This document shows, one piece after another, positions 44,992 to 53,061 of a DNA stretch of 64,000 nt. The stretch comes from Novosphingobium sp. SG919 (lineage in GTDB: Bacteria; Pseudomonadota; Alphaproteobacteria; Sphingomonadales; Sphingomonadaceae), in the NCBI RefSeq assembly GCF_012932495.1, contig NZ_JABCNG010000005.1:248001-312000 (forward strand), in the 5' to 3' direction. Both the position numbers and the translations under genes were made by a program. Within the stretch, counting starts at the first letter, position 1. Every line of letters begins with the position of its first letter. Under the pieces are notes generated by a model. That model worked only from the letters and a program-made list of their open reading frames with translations, did not search any database and was not told the DNA's origin.

Positions 44992-46248
44992 TCAGGCCAG
45001 CACAGCTTCTTCCTTGCTCTCGGCGCGCGTCACTGGACGCCGGGCCAGGGCCACCACCACAGCCACGGCCAGGCCGATGACCGCCTGGCCGGCAAAGTTG
45101 GGCACGAAGCTGCCCATGGTATCGTGCAGGTGCCCGCCGATGCTGGGGCCGATCGCGGCCGAGGTGGAAACCACGGTCATGATCGAATAGAGTTCCAGCG
45201 CCGCGCGCCCACCGAACCAGCCGCGCAGCAGCAAGGCCGTACCCACGGTGGAAACACCGATGCCGATGCCGAACGTGACCGCAAAAAAGCCCAGTGCCAT
45301 GGAGCCAAGCGGCAGGATCAGCGCCAGCGAGGAAAAGGCCGATCCCACCAGTGCGACCACCGTCAGCGCGCGCGCATCCACCCGCTGCCCGGCAAAGCCG
45401 GCAAGCGCCGCCGCCACCGCCGCCACGAAGGCCGCCGCGGAAATGAAGCCCGTGGCGACGCCGGGCGCCACGGCATGTTCCAGCATGTGCTGATAGGCAA
45501 AGCTGTGCACCGTGGTGTTGATCAACAGGCACGCGGTATAGGCCAGAACCACGATCCAGAACTGCCATGAGGCCAGCGCGGCCCGGGCGGTCCAGCCCTG
45601 TGGCGGTGGCGCGGCTTCGTCTGCCGGGCCATGCACCACGCCCACGCGGCGTTCGTAACTCCTGCACACCGCCGCCGCGAACAGGCCCAGCACCAGCGCG
45701 CCAGCGGCGCAGCACAGCCAATAGAGCCGCCAACTGCCGGTGGCCGAATGGATCGCAAAGAATGTCAGCGGCCCGGCCACGGCGCCGACGTTGCCGGCCG
45801 TGAAATAGAGGCCGATCGCGGTCGATCGCTTGCCGTCAAAGGCATTGCCGATGGCATCGACAGCGGCAATCGACCCGCAAAAACAGAAGCCCAGCCCCAG
45901 CAGCAGCGTGGCGAGCAAATACATCGCCACGCCCTGCATCCAGGCCAGCGCGGCAAACCCGGCGATCAGTTGTGCCATGCCGATCAGCAGCGTCACCGCC
46001 ACGCCATGGCGCCGGATCACCGCGGCGGGCAGCATCGAGGCTGCCCCGCAGGCGATGCCCAGCACGGTAAAGCCCATCCCCGCCTGGGCCCAGGTGAAAT
46101 GGAGATCGGCCACGATCATCGGCAGGACCTGGCCCAGCGAATTGAACGTGGAGGCCATCAACAGGAAATAGAGCGCGGAAAACGCGCCCAGAATGACGAT
46201 GCGCATCGGCTTGGTGCCCTTGCCCGGCTGGGATCTGTGCCCCGACAT
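44992..46248 (-). CDS. MFS transporter of the RutA/RutB-like operon
   Basis: 418 residues from the ATG at 46248, with about 12 membrane helices. The N-terminal half shows ALYFLLMASTFNSLGQVLP and the RSTAIGLYFTAGNVGA loop of MFS carriers. It lies 2 bp after the amidohydrolase stop, so it is the last gene of the operon 49487 to 44992. It is likely to import the operon's substrate; specificity cannot be read. Confidence 0.88.
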   Translation of the reverse strand: MSGHRSQPGKGTKPMRIVILGAFSALYFLLMASTFNSLGQVLPMIVADLHFTWAQAGMGFTVLGIACGAASMLPAAVIRRHGVAVTLLIGMAQLIAGFAALAWMQGVAMYLLATLLLGLGFCFCGSIAAVDAIGNAFDGKRSTAIGLYFTAGNVGAVAGPLTFFAIHSATGSWRLYWLCCAAGALVLGLFAAAVCRSYERRVGVVHGPADEAAPPPQGWTARAALASWQFWIVVLAYTACLLINTTVHSFAYQHMLEHAVAPGVATGFISAAAFVAAVAAALAGFAGQRVDARALTVVALVGSAFSSLALILPLGSMALGFFAVTFGIGIGVSTVGTALLLRGWFGGRAALELYSIMTVVSTSAAIGPSIGGHLHDTMGSFVPNFAGQAVIGLAVAVVVALARRPVTRAESKEEAVLA

Positions 46249-46250
46249 GG

Positions 46251-47654
46251 TCAAGTCACCGGCCAGACGCAAGGGATCGTCATGCCCGCCCGCGCGATAA
46301 GGGTTGGGGCAACCTGTTCCACCTGGGCATAGAGTGCCTCTTCATCCACGGTCGTCATCCGATAATTGTCCACCAGGCGCTGTCCATCCACCCACACGCT
46401 GTGCACGCCGCGCCCATCGGCCGACCAGACCAACTGGTTGATCACGTTGAGCAGCGGCGTCCATTCGGGGCGATTGCGATCGTGTGCCACGAAATCGGCC
46501 TTCATTCCCGGCACCAGCGCGCCCACCGTGCCGGCAAGGCCGGCAGCGGCCGCGCCGTTGAGCGTGGCGCATTCCAGCACTTCGTGCGCCGGGAACAGGT
46601 TGCCATCGCGCCGCGCATCCTTGAACAGGCCGGCGAGCAGGTACATCGCGCGCATCAGATCGGCGATGTTGCCGTTGTTGTTGCCATCAGTGCCCAGCTG
46701 GATCGGCACGCCGGCCGCGTGCATTTCCGGAAACTTGCCTTGGCTGGTAACGCCATAGCCGCCCTTCATCGCGGTGAGCGGGCAATGCGTGACGCGCATG
46801 CCGCTTTGCGCCACGGCGGCCACTTCGGCGTCATCAAGATGGATCATGTGGGTAAGCGACAGGTGATCGCCCAGCACGCCCAGGTCTGCCAGATGCAGCA
46901 GGGCCCGCTTGGCGGTGGTGGCCAGATAGTATTCCGGATCGGCCGGGTCTGCGCTCATGTGCGCGGTGATACCCAGCCCCTTGTCCCGCACCAGCGCGGT
47001 CGCCGCGCGCCACAGATCGTCCGTTGCGGTATTGTGGCCCACCAGGCAGCCCCAGGCGGCCAGGCGCCCGCCAGCCGAAACCGGCCAGCGATCGAACTGC
47101 GCTTCCAGCTTGGCGATCGCTTCGCGCGTAAGCGCGGCCTGGTCGTCGCCAGGGGCAAAGGCACGGTCCTGGATCCACTGGCCCAGCCGGCCGCGAATGC
47201 CCACCGCGTCCACCGCTTCCATCACGGCCGGCAGATCGAGGATCGTGCCCGCTTCCACGAACGTGGTCACCCCGTTCTTGAGCATTTCGACGCTGCACAG
47301 CGTGGCGGCAAGCTGCTCCTCGGCCGGGGTCTGCGCCAGGTAGGTGGGGATCAGCCAATCGAACACATTGGTGCGCCAATCCGTGTCATCGGGCACATAG
47401 CCGCGCGTGATCGGCTCGCCGGTGATGTGCACGTGGCAATTGACCAGGCCCGGCGTCAGCACGAAACGGCTGCCGTCGATCACCTGCCGCGCGGCAACCT
47501 GCGCCATCACATCGGCCGTGGGGCCAACCGCCACGATGCGGTCCCCCGCCACGGCCAGCGCGCCATCGCGCCAGATCTGGCGGCTGGCGTCCATGGTGAC
47601 GATCCACGCATTGCGGATCACGAAATCGGCGGCAATCGGGGCAGATGCGCTCAT
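46251..47654 (-). CDS. Amidohydrolase, ATZ/TRZ-like (paralogue 1)
   Basis: 467 residues from the ATG at 47654. Metal-binding motifs are NCHVHIT (HxH), ITAHMSA, LTHMIHLDD and LGTDG. The family hydrolyses C-N or C-Cl bonds of ring compounds, including deaminations. The HxxE usually seen at the third metal site of deaminases is replaced by HMSAD, so simple deaminase function is doubtful. The start overlaps the RutB-like stop by 4 bp. It is clearly related to the gene at 59718-61091, sharing DRAFAPGDDQAALTR and QLVWSADGRGVHSVWVDG. Confidence 0.85.
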   Translation of the reverse strand: MSASAPIAADFVIRNAWIVTMDASRQIWRDGALAVAGDRIVAVGPTADVMAQVAARQVIDGSRFVLTPGLVNCHVHITGEPITRGYVPDDTDWRTNVFDWLIPTYLAQTPAEEQLAATLCSVEMLKNGVTTFVEAGTILDLPAVMEAVDAVGIRGRLGQWIQDRAFAPGDDQAALTREAIAKLEAQFDRWPVSAGGRLAAWGCLVGHNTATDDLWRAATALVRDKGLGITAHMSADPADPEYYLATTAKRALLHLADLGVLGDHLSLTHMIHLDDAEVAAVAQSGMRVTHCPLTAMKGGYGVTSQGKFPEMHAAGVPIQLGTDGNNNGNIADLMRAMYLLAGLFKDARRDGNLFPAHEVLECATLNGAAAAGLAGTVGALVPGMKADFVAHDRNRPEWTPLLNVINQLVWSADGRGVHSVWVDGQRLVDNYRMTTVDEEALYAQVEQVAPTLIARAGMTIPCVWPVT

Positions 47655-48349
47655 GCGGTCCCCCATGCGCTCCACGCCTCCACCACGGCGGCGCTGGTGG
47701 TGAGCAGCGAACAGTGCTGCATCAGTGCCTTGAGGGAATGGACATGCAGGTCCTGCTCGGCCGCGGCGCAGGCGTCGGACACCACGAACGTGTGGTAGTT
47801 GTGATGAAACGCATCGCGGGTGGTGGAATCGACGCAGCAATCGGTGGTCAGCCCGGTCATCACCAGCGTGTCGATGTTGCGGGCGCGCAATTGCATGTCG
47901 AGGTCGGTGCCGTGGAAGCTGGAATAGGCCAGCTTGTCAATCTCGATGTCGCCCGGCTGGGGGGCCACGCGCCAATAGTCCTCACCCCCGCTGCCGATGC
48001 GGCAGATCGCCTCGCCGCCCGGGGAACCGCGCCGCACCATCCAGGTCTTCAGCGCCTGGCTGTCGCTTTGCGGCCGCGTCATCACCCGCATGAACGCCAC
48101 GGTCACCCCGGCGGCGCGCGCGGCGGCGATCAGTTCCTCGATGCGGTCCACGGCCTTGTCGGACTCTGTCATGTCCGCGCCATAGCCGGCGACCACGCCG
48201 TGGGGCGCGGCAAAGTCCACCTGCACGTCCACCACCACCAGCGCAGTGCGTTCAGGCGCAATCATCGGCCCCGGCTTGGCCACGTGGGGCAAGGCGGTGG
48301 CCGGATCGATCACGGTGTGCGCCGCGCCTTCAGACTTAGGCTCAGACAT
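47651..48349 (-). CDS. Isochorismatase family hydrolase, RutB-like
   Basis: 232 residues from the ATG at 48349. The catalytic triad of the cysteine hydrolase fold is visible: Asp in VVVDVQVDF, Lys in IEIDKLAYSSF and Cys in TGLTTDCCVDST. Such enzymes hydrolyse ureido, carbamoyl or amide bonds; RutB acts on the product of the RutA reaction. It overlaps the RutA-like gene by 8 bp, so the pair is translationally coupled. Confidence 0.85.
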   Translation of the reverse strand: MSEPKSEGAAHTVIDPATALPHVAKPGPMIAPERTALVVVDVQVDFAAPHGVVAGYGADMTESDKAVDRIEELIAAARAAGVTVAFMRVMTRPQSDSQALKTWMVRRGSPGGEAICRIGSGGEDYWRVAPQPGDIEIDKLAYSSFHGTDLDMQLRARNIDTLVMTGLTTDCCVDSTTRDAFHHNYHTFVVSDACAAAEQDLHVHSLKALMQHCSLLTTSAAVVEAWSAWGTA

Positions 48350-49487
48350 GGGCCGCCTCCTTGATCTTGCCGGGAAAGCGCGCGCGCAGCACCGGCAGGA
48401 TCTTTTCGGCAAACACCGGCAGCATGGAAAGGTAATCGGGGAAGATCACCATCAGCCCGTCGAGCGCGGTCTTTTCAAAGATCTCGGTCAATTGCGCCAG
48501 CACGGTTTCGGGCGAGCCGGCCACGTGCGGCGCCATCAGTGCCGATCGCGCCTTGCGGGTGAAATCGTTCTCCTTGCCGATCTCGCCGTCCAGCATGCCA
48601 TAGGCGCGCATCATGCCCCACAGCGTTTCCTCGTCCAGCCCGTCGCGATAGCTCTGCACCATCGCCTCGGCTTCCGCGTCCGTTTCGCCGATTACCAGGA
48701 TCATCATCGAATAGGTGCGAATGGCGTGGCCCAGTTCCAGCGCGCCGGCCTTGGCCTTGTGCGTGTTGGCAATCAGTTCTTCCAGGTTGTTGCCCGCCAG
48801 GAACAGCGCGTCCATGTGCTCGGCGGTAAAGCGCACGCCGGCTTTCGACGTGCCGGCGCAGACCAGGAACGGGCGCTGCTGCGGCTTGGGCCACGATGTG
48901 CAATCGTCCAGCGTGAAATACTTGCCCTGCGACGAGACGCGGTCCTCGGTCCACAGGCGCTTGATCGCCTCGATCCACTCCGTCGCCAGGACATAGCGCT
49001 CGTCATGGTCCACGCCTTCGGGCCAAGCCCCCATCTGCGCGAATTCGCCGCGATAGGCGCCCGTCACCACGTTGAGCCCGGCGCGACCATGGCTGATCTG
49101 ATCGAGCGTGGCGATCATCTTGGCGGCCACCGCAGGGTTCTGCAGCAGGGTGTGGATCGTCGCCCACACTTTCACGCGGGAAGTCGCCTGGGCCAGGCCG
49201 GCCATCATCAAGGGGCTGTCGAGCGAGGATTCCCAGTGCTGGATTTCCCCGCCGTATCCCTTGAACTTGGCCATGGCCATGATGAAGTCCAGCCCCAGTT
49301 CGTCGGCCAGCTTCGCCACCTTGAGGTTGTATTCATACGAGCCATCGAGCCGGGGCGAATTCTTGGAAATGATCCAGCCGCCATTGGCCATGGGCATGAA
49401 GATGCCGATGTCGCGCCCGCCGCTGTCGGAAGGAAGGCCGAAATGCGCAACCGTGGGTAAGGTATCGGGCGTAACGGGGTCGGTCAT
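48342..49487 (-). CDS. LLM-class flavin-dependent monooxygenase, RutA-like
   Basis: 381 residues from the ATG at 49487. It follows RutA across its length: IGIFMPMANGGWIIS, MAMAKFKGYGGEIQHWESSL, ISHGRAGLNVVTGAYRGEF, EQM-type QMGAWP and FLVCAGTSKAGVRF. RutA-type enzymes use reduced FMN and O2 to open pyrimidine rings. The rest of the rut cluster (rutCDEFG) is missing, so the substrate may be a uracil-like ring or another cyclic amide. It is the first gene of the four-gene operon. Confidence 0.82.
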   Translation of the reverse strand: MTDPVTPDTLPTVAHFGLPSDSGGRDIGIFMPMANGGWIISKNSPRLDGSYEYNLKVAKLADELGLDFIMAMAKFKGYGGEIQHWESSLDSPLMMAGLAQATSRVKVWATIHTLLQNPAVAAKMIATLDQISHGRAGLNVVTGAYRGEFAQMGAWPEGVDHDERYVLATEWIEAIKRLWTEDRVSSQGKYFTLDDCTSWPKPQQRPFLVCAGTSKAGVRFTAEHMDALFLAGNNLEELIANTHKAKAGALELGHAIRTYSMMILVIGETDAEAEAMVQSYRDGLDEETLWGMMRAYGMLDGEIGKENDFTRKARSALMAPHVAGSPETVLAQLTEIFEKTALDGLMVIFPDYLSMLPVFAEKILPVLRARFPGKIKEAAHV

Positions 49488-49701
49488 GGCGGGTCCGTGA
49501 TCTGGCAGTGTTGAGAACAGGTGTGGCTTGGGTTGGGATCGCAGGCAAGCTAGGGCGCCTTGGCCAACGCTTCTTGTCACCACGCGCACCAAGGTTTGTG
49601 CAGAGCGAGCGCTGCATCCATTGTGCACAAATCCATGCGCGCCACGCCAAGACGGGCTGCCGCGGCCCGCCTAGCCTGAGGGTGTACTGGATAAGGAACG
49701 C

Positions 49702-50553
49702 ATGCGCATGGCAAACTGGTTCATCACTGGCGTCGGTTCGGGCCTGGGGCTGGCCCTCGCCCAAGCGGCCCTGGCACGCGGCGATGCCGTCGTCGGCACG
49801 GTGCGCGCCCAGGCCGATGCAGAGATGTTCGCAGCGCTCGCCCCCGGCCGCGCCCATGTGATGAAGCTGGACGTGACCGACGAAGCCGCCGTGCAGGTGG
49901 TGGTGCGCACCGCGCAAGGGCTCGTCGGGCCGCTCGACTATGTGGTCAACAACGCCGGGCGCGGCTTTACCGGCGCGGTGGAGGAAACCGCACTTGATGA
50001 TGCGCGCGCGCTGTTCGACGTGAACCTGTTCGGCCCGATGGCCGTGATCAAGGCGGCCTTGCCGGCCATGCGCGCGCGCCGCGCCGGGCATATCGTCAAC
50101 ATCACCTCGGTGTCGGGCCTCGCCGTCTGGCACGGCACGGCGATCTATGGCGCCACCAAGTTTGCGCTGGAATGCCTGGGGCGCACCCTGGCCCAGGAAG
50201 TGGCGCCGCTCGGCATCAAGGTGACGAACGTGGCGCCCGGTGGGCTGCGCACGGCCTTTTCGGCAGAGCGGCTGCCCGGCGCGGAACCCACCATTGCCGA
50301 CTATGCCGGCACCGCGCACATGGCGCGCAAGATCCTGCAGGAAAAGCATGGGTCGGAACCCGGCTGCCCTGCCCTGGCCGCCCAGGCGATCCTGGCCGCG
50401 CTCGACGAACCCGAACCGCCGCTGGTGCTTCTGCTGGGCGAAGACGCGCTGCACTATGCCGAACACGAACTGGGCGCGCTGGCCGTGCAATTCGATCGCT
50501 GGCAGGGCTACACCCTGGCGATCGCGGCGACCGAGGCCGAAGCCGCCCAATAG
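49702..50553 (+). CDS. Short-chain dehydrogenase/reductase
   Basis: 283 residues. The cofactor motif TGVGSGLGLALA, NNAG, and catalytic Ser/Tyr/Lys in NITSVSGLAVWHGTAIYGATK make a classical SDR. Starts at 49702 and 49708 are both possible; AAGGA lies 4 bp before the first. It is divergent from the RutA-like operon (215-bp gap) and convergent with the AraC-acetamidase gene. Substrate unknown. Confidence 0.88.
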   Translation: MRMANWFITGVGSGLGLALAQAALARGDAVVGTVRAQADAEMFAALAPGRAHVMKLDVTDEAAVQVVVRTAQGLVGPLDYVVNNAGRGFTGAVEETALDDARALFDVNLFGPMAVIKAALPAMRARRAGHIVNITSVSGLAVWHGTAIYGATKFALECLGRTLAQEVAPLGIKVTNVAPGGLRTAFSAERLPGAEPTIADYAGTAHMARKILQEKHGSEPGCPALAAQAILAALDEPEPPLVLLLGEDALHYAEHELGALAVQFDRWQGYTLAIAATEAEAAQ

Positions 50554-50579
50554 GGCGGCGCCCCCGCATTACCAAGGCC

Positions 50580-52910
50580 TCAGCTGGTGAAAAGAGCCTT
50601 GCGGATCACGGCGTGCACGCCCCAGTTGCCGTTGGCAACCTGGCTGATTCCGAAATCCACGCCGACCGAAAGCAGCGAGATCGCCTCGTCCTCGGTCAGG
50701 TCGCGGATGGTCATGAGGAAACGGCGCGCCTTGCGGAACGCGTCGCGCATCGCCGCATCGATGGACGAGCGCTTGTAGACTTCGCTCTGCGCCTTGGCAC
50801 CCAGATCGCGCAGGTAATCGGGATTGGAAAAACCCAGGATCACATATTCGGTGGGCGTCTCGATCATCGGATAATCCAGCTCGCGCACATGCGCTGGCGC
50901 GCCCTTGGCCTTGTGCAGGATCACCTGGATCACCGCCGTCATCGAGCATTCGATGGCCGTGCCGCATAGTTCGCCATCGCCCTGGCTGGCATGGGGATCG
51001 CCCAGCGAGAGCAGGCCGCCCGGCACCGCCACCGGCAGGAACACACTGGCGCCCGGCCCCAGCCGCCAATTGTCGATATTGCCGCCGAAATTGGCCGGTG
51101 GCACCGAATCCACCAGATCGGCATGGGCCGGCGCCATCGCCACCACGCCGAAATGCGGCCGCACCGGAATCTCGATATCGCGCAGGACGTTGAAATTCTT
51201 CTCGATGGTTTCCGGGTCAACCGGCACGCCGGGGTAATCGTACATCGGGTGGATCACCCCCGATGGATCGGTCTGCGGGGTCCAGCGATAGTTGTAGACC
51301 GCATGGGCCAGCGGCAGGCCGGCGCCCTTTTCGATCTCGTAAATGGTGATCACTTCGCGCGGCTTCGGCTCCGTGATCAGTTCGGCATAGTGAAATCCCC
51401 AATAGGCCGCCACGTTGCTGCCGAACGCGCGGCCCACAAAGCGCGGGTTGCGGCTGGGGCGCGGGTCAATGTCAAGGATGCGCACTTGCACCACGTCGCC
51501 CGGTTCGGCCCCGGAAATGGCGATGGGGCCGGTGCAGATGTGCACGCCAAACCCTTCGCCCGGCCCGCGCCCGACGACCGAGGCATCGAGCGGCCCGGCG
51601 CCGCGCCGGTCCACCACTTTGCCCTCGGCCGTCCAGCGATAGATCGCCTCGGCCGCTGGATCGCCATGGATCATCCGCTCGGCATCGTCGTTGGCGTGGT
51701 GGGTGAGCGTTTCCACGGTCACGTAATCGCCCGAGCAGACTTCCAGCGCGGGCTTCAGGTGCTTGCTGAAATAGCCCCAGTGGATCGTATCGGGCCGCAC
51801 CGGCAGCACATGGTGGCGCACGCCGGGGGCAGCATCCACCTGCACGTCTTCCACCAGCCCATCGGCCTCCACCAAGGGATCGAGCGGCGTGGTGGACGGG
51901 GCTTCCTCGCGCTCTTCGGGCTTGGCATCCTTGAGCACGCTGGGCCGGCCGCGCCGGGGCGCTTCCGCGGTTTCTTCGGGCAGCGCGCCGACCTTGCGGT
52001 ATTCGCGCGGGCTCATGCCATAGCGTTCGCGGAACGCGCGGCTGAAGCTGGCGCTGTCGTTGAAACCCCATTGATAGAGGATTTCGGAAATCGAGCGCTG
52101 CGCGTGCAAGGGGCTGCCAAGGTCGAGCCGGCAGCGTTCCAGCCGGCGGAACTTCACGAACTGGCTGAAGCTTTCGCCCGCGCTTTCGAACAGTTTTTGC
52201 AGATAGCGGGGCGAAATGCGGTGTTCGGCGGCGATCTGGTGGATCGACAGGTTGGGATCGGACAGGCGCATCTCGATCGACTGGAACACCCGCTCCAGGA
52301 TCGCGGCACGCGCGCCCGCCGCGCCGCCCAGTTCCTTGACCGGCGCCTTGTCGAGCAGCGTGGCGGCAATGAATTCGGGCAGCGCCAGTTCCACCGGGCG
52401 GATCTGGTCGTCAGAAACATCGACGATGGTATCGGCCACCGAGCGCAACAGCGCGGAAAGCATGCGGCCGATCGCCTCGTCGGCAATCAGGTTGCTGATC
52501 TGCGAAGGCAATGCGGAGCGCGAGCGCAGCGCGGGCAGCGCATGGGGCACTTTGACCAGCAGGAAGCGGTGCTCGCCATTGAGGTCGATCTGCGTGCGGG
52601 CAGAGCCGCCGCCATAGAGAATGTCGCCTTCGGACAGCTCGATCGCGGTGGTGCCCTGCACTGCCGCCAGCCGCCCTTCGAGCAGCAGTACCAGCCAGAA
52701 GCTGGGCGCGTCCTGCGCCATGTCGATCGCCAGGCGCTGGCCATTGCCCGTCACGCGCACGAACTGGATGCCCTGGCCGCTGGTGAAGCTCACCAGCTCG
52801 CCATAGAGCTCCTCGGCGCTGGCCAGAACTTCGAGGCTCACGCGTTGCAGCGCAAAACGCCAGGCATCCTGGCGCTGCTCGCGCGGATAGGCATTGGTGG
52901 TAAAGCGCAA
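50580..52910 (-). CDS. AraC family regulator fused to an acetamidase/formamidase
   Basis: 776 residues in one open frame. Residues 1 to about 200 are an AraC-type sensory domain. About 210-306 is a complete AraC DNA-binding domain, with two helix-turn-helix units (LSIHQIAAEHRISPRYLQKL and the SRAFRERYGMSPREYR signature). About 307-355 is a charged, Pro/Glu-rich linker (RRGRPSVLKDAKPEEREE). About 358-776 is a full FmdA/AmdA amidase: TIHWGYFSKHLKPALE, FGGNIDNWRLGPG, SLGDPHASQGDGELCGTA. The last is the homologue of the separate enzyme at 55123-56214. The start is TTG at 52910, with AGGGGG 7 bp upstream. The enzyme probably releases ammonia from a short amide. The fusion suggests substrate sensing and turnover in one chain. 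Confidence 0.88.
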   Translation of the reverse strand: MRFTTNAYPREQRQDAWRFALQRVSLEVLASAEELYGELVSFTSGQGIQFVRVTGNGQRLAIDMAQDAPSFWLVLLLEGRLAAVQGTTAIELSEGDILYGGGSARTQIDLNGEHRFLLVKVPHALPALRSRSALPSQISNLIADEAIGRMLSALLRSVADTIVDVSDDQIRPVELALPEFIAATLLDKAPVKELGGAAGARAAILERVFQSIEMRLSDPNLSIHQIAAEHRISPRYLQKLFESAGESFSQFVKFRRLERCRLDLGSPLHAQRSISEILYQWGFNDSASFSRAFRERYGMSPREYRKVGALPEETAEAPRRGRPSVLKDAKPEEREEAPSTTPLDPLVEADGLVEDVQVDAAPGVRHHVLPVRPDTIHWGYFSKHLKPALEVCSGDYVTVETLTHHANDDAERMIHGDPAAEAIYRWTAEGKVVDRRGAGPLDASVVGRGPGEGFGVHICTGPIAISGAEPGDVVQVRILDIDPRPSRNPRFVGRAFGSNVAAYWGFHYAELITEPKPREVITIYEIEKGAGLPLAHAVYNYRWTPQTDPSGVIHPMYDYPGVPVDPETIEKNFNVLRDIEIPVRPHFGVVAMAPAHADLVDSVPPANFGGNIDNWRLGPGASVFLPVAVPGGLLSLGDPHASQGDGELCGTAIECSMTAVIQVILHKAKGAPAHVRELDYPMIETPTEYVILGFSNPDYLRDLGAKAQSEVYKRSSIDAAMRDAFRKARRFLMTIRDLTEDEAISLLSVGVDFGISQVANGNWGVHAVIRKALFTS

Positions 52911-52925
52911 CGGCTTGCCCCCTGA

Positions 52926-52949
52926 AACGCGAAACGCAACGCGAAACGC
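52926..52949 (-). promoter_or_regulatory. Perfect 12-bp tandem repeat before the AraC-acetamidase gene
   Basis: AACGCGAAACGC is repeated head to tail (52926-52937 and 52938-52949, plus-strand reading). The heptamer GAAACGC occurs three times (52924, 52931, 52943). It sits 15-39 bp before the start codon, directly upstream of the Shine-Dalgarno. AraC proteins bind direct repeats, so it is a candidate autoregulatory operator. Confidence 0.5.
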
Positions 52950-53061
52950 GGTGATCGACCCTGTTGGCGGCGCGGCTTATGATTACCGGCCTGGCAACCA
53001 CCTTACGCCATCTGTGATGACACGCAATGCTGCGCCGCAAACAAGGTTGCCCCGCTTCGGG

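Noticed and set aside
50580..52910. Two separate genes merged by a sequencing error
   Set aside because: The frame is open throughout, the linker is in frame without overlap of stop and start signals, and no ribosome binding site with ATG precedes the enzyme half. Resequencing would still be decisive.
50991..52925. Plus-strand open frame of 644 codons opposite the AraC-acetamidase fusion
   Set aside because: His/Ala/Arg-rich shadow; the minus-strand frame carries two known domains.
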